Shown here: piece after piece, positions 56,881-64,000 of the stretch
Position numbering within the stretch: position 1 is the first letter of the stretch
How the letters are laid out: every line of letters begins with the position of its first letter
Source of the DNA: Cytobacillus oceanisediminis 2691
GTDB taxonomy: Bacteria; Bacillota; Bacilli; Bacillales; Cytobacillaceae
DNA length: 64,000 nucleotides
NCBI RefSeq assembly: GCF_007678455.1
Contig: NZ_VEEP01000010.1
Coordinates: 148,858 to 212,857, forward strand
Direction: 5' to 3'
Position numbers and translations under genes: made by a program
The notes under the pieces: model-generated
Databases searched by the model: none
The model's input: the letters and a program-made list of their open reading frames with translations, nothing else
What the model was told of the DNA's origin: nothing

Positions 56881-57930
56881 TTATTGTTGAGAGTCGAATG
56901 AGACATCGCTGATTGATGGGACAATGTTGATCCATGTTTTCCCGGGAACGAAACCAGCTTTTGCTCCATCCTTATAAGGGACGATCCTGCCAGCTTCATT
57001 TTTCCATTGTATCTCATTCACTTTGCCTTTTTGGAACAAATATCCCTTGCCGCCGGAATTCATGTCGATTACCCTGCGCCCGGCATCATCAACGATCTTG
57101 TGGTTCATTTGCACGACAAGGACGTTGTCGAGCAGAACAGATTCCTTCGATTCAAGGTCAACTGTTTCTTCGCTTCCATTGAAACGGTGATATTTCTGCT
57201 TGTCAGCATCATACTCGTAAATTACATCGAACGACGGCGAACCATAGGATACCATGAAATCTTCCGCCGAAGTTCCCTCCAGCCGATCGGCTTCCTCACC
57301 GCTCAAGAATACAGCAGGTTCAGGAGCTTTGTCCATTCCGTAGCCTTTCATTTCCGCACCCTTCACGATATTCTTATAAGTGATATACGAATTATGAGGT
57401 GCCTTACGGAAATCAGCACGCTTGAACAATGTTCCGTCATATTGCATTCCGTTGATGTTATCAATTTCGCCGTGTTCAAGCATTTCCTTTGCGTCAGGAC
57501 TATATCCATGGGCGACGAAGAAGCTGTTAAACCCGGATGCCAGCCCGATGAAGTATTCACGCGCACTGCGGACCGGTCCAATCTTTTCAGGCTTCTCGCT
57601 CTGGAAAATCGCCACGAATCTTGTTACGTCGCCTTCAGCCAGAACTTCGTGAACAACGTCTGCTTTATTAAGCCCAGATTGCGGTCTTGCTTTCGGGTGG
57701 TTATTGACAACCACTGCTACTGCCCTATCTGAGGATTCCTCTTTGGTGCCCACTCCAGTAAGCGGAAATTGGAACTGAAACTCTTCTGTTACCTTTCCAA
57801 CCGTTTCCACTTCTTTTTCTTTATGTTCTTTAACTGATTCTTTTTTCTCTGTCTCTTTACTGCTGCACCCGCCCGCAAGCACGATTGCCGCAACCAGCAC
57901 AGCGATCCATGTTTTTCTCATTTTCGCCAC
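56881..57930 (-). CDS. yerB: YerB lipoprotein (DUF3048)
   Basis: 349 residues. The lipobox IVLAGGC marks the lipidated Cys near residue 22, followed by a Lys/Glu-rich linker. The DUF3048 domain includes AVAVVVNNHPKARPQSGLNK, then ADVVHEVLAEGDVTRFVAIF, PEKIGPVRSAREYFIGLASG and YITYKNIVKGAEMKG. It would act at the outer face of the membrane. The function is unknown. It precedes yerC. Confidence 0.92.
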   Translation of the reverse strand: MAKMRKTWIAVLVAAIVLAGGCSSKETEKKESVKEHKEKEVETVGKVTEEFQFQFPLTGVGTKEESSDRAVAVVVNNHPKARPQSGLNKADVVHEVLAEGDVTRFVAIFQSEKPEKIGPVRSAREYFIGLASGFNSFFVAHGYSPDAKEMLEHGEIDNINGMQYDGTLFKRADFRKAPHNSYITYKNIVKGAEMKGYGMDKAPEPAVFLSGEEADRLEGTSAEDFMVSYGSPSFDVIYEYDADKQKYHRFNGSEETVDLESKESVLLDNVLVVQMNHKIVDDAGRRVIDMNSGGKGYLFQKGKVNEIQWKNEAGRIVPYKDGAKAGFVPGKTWINIVPSISDVSFDSQQ

Positions 57931-57983
57931 CCCTTGAACCTAGTTCATTCATGGCTGTCTATCTCTAGATGCACTTTTATATT

Positions 57984-59723
57984 TTAACGCATTATCGTTG
58001 GAAAGAGTACCGTTTTTTTCATCACGTCATAGATGCCCTGCTGGGTGATGCGGATGTATGGCAAGTGCGTTGATGAGAAGAATAGCAGGGAATAGATCGG
58101 ATCAGCAAATTTGTAACCCTTATCCTTCAGATATTCCAGTAAATGCTTTTCCTCCGCCATCAGCTCCGTCACAGGATGGCTCGACATGATCCCCTGAAGT
58201 CTCAGCGGGATTTCCCTGACAGGAACCCCATTTTCACAGGCAACAATTCCGCCTCCAAGCTCTTTCATCCTGTTAAAAGCAGCCATCATATCCTGTTTGT
58301 TTTTACCGATTAAGATGATGTCACCGGTATTTGAAAACGAGCTCGCAAGCCCCTGCAAACCAGTGGCGAAGCCCTTTAGGACTGTATTGATGCGCCAGTT
58401 TCCATGGCGGTCGATCAGAGTGAAAAAACATTCATCATGTTTTGAGGACAATTGATCTTCAGACACATCGATCGAGATGGAATAAGGTTTCGTGATCACC
58501 GAATTCTCCATCTTGATTCCAAATGGCATTGAAAACTGCAGATCGTCCATCGTTAAATCCCAGTCCATTTTTAGCGGGGCGAAACCCATCTCGGGCCAAT
58601 TCAATTCTTTCGCTGCATCAATTGCCTCACCATCGCGCTTTACCCACTGGCCCTTCGCCAGCACTGAAACAGGAGTCGGATTCAGTTCATCGCTCAGGAT
58701 ATTGATATTCGCGATTCGTCCGGTGGCGATGTTCCCATGCAGATGCTCGAAATTATAATAACGCGCCACATTGATTGTCGCCATATTGTAGGCATCAATA
58801 ACCGGTACGCCATGATCGATGGCAATCCGGATCAATTCATCAATGACACCATTTTCATAAAACGCCGTCGATGCCCCGTCCGTTGTCATCATAAACCGGT
58901 CATACACTGCGATGTCCAGCTCATGGATTTCATCAAGCAGCTTCGGTAAATCAGGACGGATTGAGGAATGCCGCAGTGACACCATATATCCCTGCATCAA
59001 CCTTCTTCTGACTTCCTCGCCTGTCATCGCCTCATGGTCGCAATCCGCGCCGAACAGCATCATTTTTGCCAGTGTTTTCTCTGATGCACCCGGGAAATGC
59101 CCTTCGATTTTCTTGTGCAGCCGCTTCGTTTCCTGCATCCAATGAAGGATCATGTCATCGCCATTCATCAGCTTCGGCCAGCAAGTCAACTCACCGCCCT
59201 GGACAACATTCTCATGCTCAAGCCATGACCTGACATTGCTGTTGGAGAATACCTCCTCCTCATGCTGGATTTCCGTCTGAGCGTCAAAACGGCTCCACCA
59301 GTACATGGTGACCGGGTTGTCATTCAGCTCATTGATAAAAGAAAACGCTTTCTTTTTACCCAATTGTAAAGCAAGCACCATATTATCATTGATCAGTGTC
59401 GTCGTCCCCGTCTGTGATGCATAGGCAGCGAAAGAATGGGGATTATAAAGTTGAAATGGGTGGGCGTGAGGTTCAATATAACCTGGCACCAGCTTCATTC
59501 CGGTGCAATCCACTATTTCGCACCGCTTCGTGTTTTCCGGCAGGTTTTCACCAACATACACAATCCTGTCATTGTAAATCCATATGTTCGCAGTCATCCA
59601 CTTGCGGAATGTCTGGTTCAAATACGTTGCATTTTTCAATAAGATCGTCGGTGAAAGGGTGCCGTCCAAAACAGCAGCATGGTTGCGCAATTGTTTGTTT
59701 TTCCATCGATAACGTTGTTCCAT
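57984..59723 (-). CDS. Adenine deaminase-like amidohydrolase (YerA type)
   Basis: 579 residues. The amidohydrolase fold has the metal motif GYIEPHAHPFQLY near residue 80 (HxH), later GDCDHEAMTG, and an adenine-deaminase C-terminal domain (ISIDVSEDQLSSKHDECFFT; GFATGLQGLASSFSNTGDII; RMKELGGGIVACENG). YerA is a paralogue of AdeC found beside yerB; its substrate has not been established, so a purine or related ring is only a guess. AACGTTGTTC gives a weak ribosome site and a MITE-like repeat lies in the upstream region. Confidence 0.88.
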   Translation of the reverse strand: MEQRYRWKNKQLRNHAAVLDGTLSPTILLKNATYLNQTFRKWMTANIWIYNDRIVYVGENLPENTKRCEIVDCTGMKLVPGYIEPHAHPFQLYNPHSFAAYASQTGTTTLINDNMVLALQLGKKKAFSFINELNDNPVTMYWWSRFDAQTEIQHEEEVFSNSNVRSWLEHENVVQGGELTCWPKLMNGDDMILHWMQETKRLHKKIEGHFPGASEKTLAKMMLFGADCDHEAMTGEEVRRRLMQGYMVSLRHSSIRPDLPKLLDEIHELDIAVYDRFMMTTDGASTAFYENGVIDELIRIAIDHGVPVIDAYNMATINVARYYNFEHLHGNIATGRIANINILSDELNPTPVSVLAKGQWVKRDGEAIDAAKELNWPEMGFAPLKMDWDLTMDDLQFSMPFGIKMENSVITKPYSISIDVSEDQLSSKHDECFFTLIDRHGNWRINTVLKGFATGLQGLASSFSNTGDIILIGKNKQDMMAAFNRMKELGGGIVACENGVPVREIPLRLQGIMSSHPVTELMAEEKHLLEYLKDKGYKFADPIYSLLFFSSTHLPYIRITQQGIYDVMKKTVLFPTIMR

Positions 59724-59749
59724 ACCATGTTCCCCTTTTCTCTATGTTA

Positions 59750-59993
59750 GGCTCTGTTATACTTGGCTGTTGATTTTCGTTCCAGGCGCTTCGCTTTCCG
59801 CGAGGCCGGCGCTGAGCCTCCTCGTCGCAAGCTCCTGCGGGGTCTCACCTCCCGGCTGATCCCGCAGGACACTGAAATGCTTCTGCGAATTGACCCACGC
59901 ACGAGGAAATTGCGTTAGCATTTTCCGAGGAGTCTACGCGCCTTCCACTACAATCAACAGGGTGATTAAACAAGATGTGGATTGAACAGAGCC
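59750..59993. mobile_element. MITE-like repeat with nested inverted ends
   Basis: Outer arms GGCTCTGTT (59750-59758) and AACAGAGCC (59985-59993) enclose inner arms CTGTTGATT..AGGCGC (59767-59789) and GCGCCTT..AATCAACAG (59938-59960). The core is GC-rich (GAGGCCGGCGCTGAGCCTCC, TCCTGCGGGGTCTC), unlike its surroundings. From memory the inner part is a common Bacillus intergenic repeat. It has no coding frame and separates yerA from the small plus-strand gene. Confidence 0.8.
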
Positions 59994-60126
59994 TTATATT
60001 TAAATTCAAATTCTTTACCAAAAAGAAAGCCCTTACATTATTGTACTATCGTAACATATTTCACTGTTTAACGCATTAAAGAATTTCAAAATTATTGTAA
60101 ATAGCTGTATAAAGGAGCGATGGAAA

Positions 60127-60399
60127 ATGAAGGTGCGTCCGAATATCGGTATCATCAATGCACTTGTGAGAATTACGGCGGGGTTGACGATCCTGGCATG
60201 GTCGACTTCCAAAATGGTGAAGCGTCCTTGGAAGGATTCCTACCTTTTCATTGCGATGTTTGGCGCGATGAAAGTCGGGGAAGGAATCGTCCGCTACTGT
60301 CCGCTCACTGCTGCCTATGAAAAAGGCCAGGACATGATGGAGCAAAAGAATTCTGAGGATGAGGACTCTGAGGGATGGATCCAGTATAACCCTAGTTGA
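60127..60399 (+). CDS. DUF2892-family small membrane protein
   Basis: 90 residues, with AAAGGAGC before the ATG. It opens MKVRPNIGIINALVRITAGL, then TILAWSTSKMVKRPWKDSYL and YCPLTAAYEKGQ, which match DUF2892/YgaP-type small proteins with two membrane helices (ITAGLTILAW; FIAMFGAMKVGEGIVR). The C-terminus is acidic. It is convergent with the pur operon end. Confidence 0.85.
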   Translation: MKVRPNIGIINALVRITAGLTILAWSTSKMVKRPWKDSYLFIAMFGAMKVGEGIVRYCPLTAAYEKGQDMMEQKNSEDEDSEGWIQYNPS

Positions 60400-60427
60400 T
60401 TGTTGTATGGTTCAAAGCAATAAATTA

Positions 60428-60449
60428 AAGCCCCCAGACCCGGGGGCTT
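60428..60449 (-). terminator. Terminator of the purine operon
   Basis: AAGCCCCC (60428-60435) pairs with GGGGGCTT (60442-60449); on the minus strand TTAATTTATT follows. It is 110 bases past the purD stop, with a small plus-strand gene between. Confidence 0.75.
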
Positions 60450-60468
60450 CCAAAAAGGAGATGATTCA

Positions 60469-61873
<1,405 letters not shown>

Positions 61874-61888
61874 TCAATTCACACAAAA

Positions 61889-63427
61889 TTAATGCCTGAA
61901 ATGTCTTACACCGGTAAACACCATTGCAATACCGTATTCATCGGCCTTTTTAATTGAATCCTCGTCACGGACTGATCCACCCGGCTGAATGATGGCAGTG
62001 ATCCCTGCTTTAGCCGCTGCTTCGACAGTGTCATCCATCGGGAAGAACGCATCAGATGCAAGCGCCGCTCCCTCCGCTTTCGAACCAGCCTGTTCAAGTG
62101 CGATTTTTGCAGCTCCGACACGGTTCATCTGCCCGGCACCGATCCCCAGTGTCATATCCTTATCGGTTACGACTATTGCGTTCGACTTAACATGCTTGAC
62201 AACCTTCCAGCCCAGCTTAAGCGCTTCCCACTCAGCATCCGTTGGTTCGCGTTTCGTCGGCACAGAAATATCAGCGTTTTCGAATCCAAATGCATCCTGC
62301 TCCTGGACAAGCAAGCCGCCCTCGATTGAGGAAAGGGTATTTTCCCCCGCTCCATTGCCATCGAATGATACCTTCAATAAGCGAAGGTTCTTTTTCGCCG
62401 TCAAAATCTCAAGAGCTTCGTCGCTAAAAGAAGGCGCAATGATGATTTCCAGGAAGATTTCATACAGCTTGCGTGCCGTCTCTCCATCGACCTCGCGATT
62501 CAGCGCGATGATGCCGCCAAAGATTGAGACAGGATCCGCTTCAAACGCTTTTCCAAAAGCATCAAAAATATCTTTTCCAGTGCCGACACCACATGGGTTC
62601 ATATGCTTGACTGCAACCGCAGCAGGCTCAGAGAATTCTTTTACAATCTGCAAAGCCGCATTGGCATCATTGATATTATTGTAAGATAGCTCTTTCCCAT
62701 GAAGCTGTTCAGCAGCCGCAACCGAAAATGCTGAACCAAGCGGCTTCTGATAAAAAGCAGCTTTCTGATGTGGGTTCTCGCCATATCGAAGGCTTTGCTT
62801 CAACTCGTAAGTAACCGTCATTTTTTCCGGCTGTTCCACGCCTGCGAGATTCGTCATGTATTCTGCAATCAGCGCATCGTAGGCAGCCGTATGGCGGAAC
62901 ACCTTCGCTGCAAGGGTGCGGCGGGTTTCCAGAGTGGTTTCATTGTTATTTTTGTATTCTTCGATCACCTGCTGGTAGTTGGCAGGATCGACGAGCACGG
63001 TTATGTATTGATGGTTTTTCGCTGAGGCGCGCAGCATAGCCGGACCGCCAATATCGATATTCTCTATCGCATCTTCCGGTGTCACGTCTGGCTTTGAAAT
63101 GGTTTCTTTGAAAGGATACAAGTTGACGCAGACAAGTTCGATTTTTCCAATTTCATTCTCAGACAGCTGAGCCTGATGGGAGGGATCATCATACTTTGCC
63201 AGCAATCCGCCATGTATTTTTGGATGGAGAGTCTTGACGCGCCCTTCAAGGATTTCAGGGAATCCGGTTACGTCGCTGATGCCGATGACAGGAACTCCGC
63301 CTTCTTTCAAGGCATTCTTCGTACCGCCGGTCGAGATGATTTCAAATCCAAGCTCAACAAGCTCCTTTGCTAATTCAACAATTCCTTCTTTATTCGAAAC
63401 ACTGATCAGTGCACGCTTTTTTCCCAT
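61889..63427 (-). CDS. purH: Bifunctional AICAR transformylase/IMP cyclohydrolase
   Basis: 512 residues. The N-terminal IMP cyclohydrolase domain (about 1-190) has [40 protein letters not shown] and [17 protein letters not shown]. The AICAR transformylase domain shows [32 protein letters not shown] and the C-terminal [20 protein letters not shown], then [20 protein letters not shown]. It makes the last two steps to IMP. The start overlaps the purN end by 22 bases, so translation is coupled. Confidence 0.97.
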   Translation of the reverse strand: MGKKRALISVSNKEGIVELAKELVELGFEIISTGGTKNALKEGGVPVIGISDVTGFPEILEGRVKTLHPKIHGGLLAKYDDPSHQAQLSENEIGKIELVCVNLYPFKETISKPDVTPEDAIENIDIGGPAMLRASAKNHQYITVLVDPANYQQVIEEYKNNNETTLETRRTLAAKVFRHTAAYDALIAEYMTNLAGVEQPEKMTVTYELKQSLRYGENPHQKAAFYQKPLGSAFSVAAAEQLHGKELSYNNINDANAALQIVKEFSEPAAVAVKHMNPCGVGTGKDIFDAFGKAFEADPVSIFGGIIALNREVDGETARKLYEIFLEIIIAPSFSDEALEILTAKKNLRLLKVSFDGNGAGENTLSSIEGGLLVQEQDAFGFENADISVPTKREPTDAEWEALKLGWKVVKHVKSNAIVVTDKDMTLGIGAGQMNRVGAAKIALEQAGSKAEGAALASDAFFPMDDTVEAAAKAGITAIIQPGGSVRDEDSIKKADEYGIAMVFTGVRHFRH

Positions 63428-64000
63428 TGTACTGCCTCCTCTTTTCCGTTCAGCAGCTCCTCCAGAACTTCTGGATATAAGCTGTGTTCGATCCGCTGTA
63501 TTTTCTTCTGGAGTGACTCGTGTGTCTCACCAGCAATGATGTTCACTGCCGCACTTGCAATGACCGGGCCTGTATCCATCCCTTCATCAACATAGTGAAT
63601 CGTCACTCCCGTTGTCTTGACTCCCGCTGCCAGCGCCTGGCCGATTGCATCCTTTCCGGGAAAGGCAGGCAGCAGCGACGGGTGGATATTGATGATTTTT
63701 CCTTCGTACGCATTCAGCAATGTCGGCCCAATCAGGCGCATATAGCCTGCAAGAACGATCAGGTCTACCTCCAGGCTGGTTAGTTTTTGTAAAATTTCTT
63801 CCTCATATGCTTCCTTGGATGGATAACTCTTCGGGCTGATGACCAGGGCAGGAATCCCCAGCATTTCAGCACGGTCAACTGCAAACGCACCCGGCTTGTC
63901 GCATACAAGCAGGCTGATTTCAGCATTCAGGATTCCAGACTGGGCAGCAACCGCAATCGCCTGGAAATTGCTCCCGCTTCCAGATGCAAACACCGCGATT
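63406..64000 (-). CDS. purN: Phosphoribosylglycinamide formyltransferase, partial (start outside window)
   Basis: At least 197 residues are in view. The frame continues past the right edge as [20 protein letters not shown], so the true start is outside; a GTG at 63993 is an internal Val. [20 protein letters not shown], then [20 protein letters not shown], carries the Asn-His-Asp catalytic residues of GAR transformylase. It transfers formyl from 10-formyl-tetrahydrofolate. It is followed by purH, purD in the conserved order. Confidence 0.96.
   Translation of the reverse strand, partial: IAVFASGSGSNFQAIAVAAQSGILNAEISLLVCDKPGAFAVDRAEMLGIPALVISPKSYPSKEAYEEEILQKLTSLEVDLIVLAGYMRLIGPTLLNAYEGKIINIHPSLLPAFPGKDAIGQALAAGVKTTGVTIHYVDEGMDTGPVIASAAVNIIAGETHESLQKKIQRIEHSLYPEVLEELLNGKEEAVQWEKSVH

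Overview
The window reads as a chromosome segment of a low-GC, spore-forming Bacillaceae (Bacillus or Mesobacillus type). Spacing between genes, AGGAGG-type ribosome sites and TTG/GTG starts fit this group. The right half follows, in mirror orientation, the order I recall for Bacillus subtilis from purN-purH-purD through yerA, yerB, yerC, pcrB, pcrA, ligA, camS (yerH), gatCAB and dagK (yerQ) to yefA (rlmCD). No rRNA, tRNA, CRISPR array, complete IS element or integrase gene was found.

Left part, 1-15.9 kb, is accessory. It holds a collagen-like spore-surface-type gene running off the edge, an ECF sigma/anti-sigma pair, a Nif3-like/DUF429/HAD group, a divergent pair of secreted phosphoesterases, an Ada-type regulator with DUF1203, a DMT transporter behind a leader terminator, a GC-rich S51 peptidase, and an ABC exporter behind an erm-like leader-peptide attenuator. 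Six decayed copies of the 3' end of rlmCD, most followed by a terminator hairpin, punctuate these segments on the same strand as the intact gene at 15.9-17.3 kb. This suggests stepwise accretion of DNA behind rlmCD.

Middle, 17.5-34 kb: a Gly/His/Trp-rich small protein, small lipoproteins, an orphan pair of peptide-type ABC permeases, recQ, a soluble PAS histidine kinase, NAD salvage (pncB, pncA), dagK, plsY, putP, an SMI1/KNR4-like protein and a frameshifted remnant.

Right part, 34-64 kb: gatB-gatA-gatC, a TetR/MFS efflux operon with two operators, a YueI-like gene, aceA-aceB (glyoxylate shunt), rocA (P5C dehydrogenase), a DinB-like gene, an amber-split lipoprotein-like gene, camS-ligA-pcrA-pcrB, an SSS symporter, yerC, yerB, yerA, two small membrane proteins, and purD-purH-purN running off the right edge.

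The most unusual signal is a set of six intergenic tandem arrays, each with its own motif but with shared geometry: periods of 20-21 bp (two DNA turns) or 52 bp (five turns). All lie upstream of a minus-strand gene and five of the six begin just beyond the preceding gene's terminator. I know of no description of such a set.
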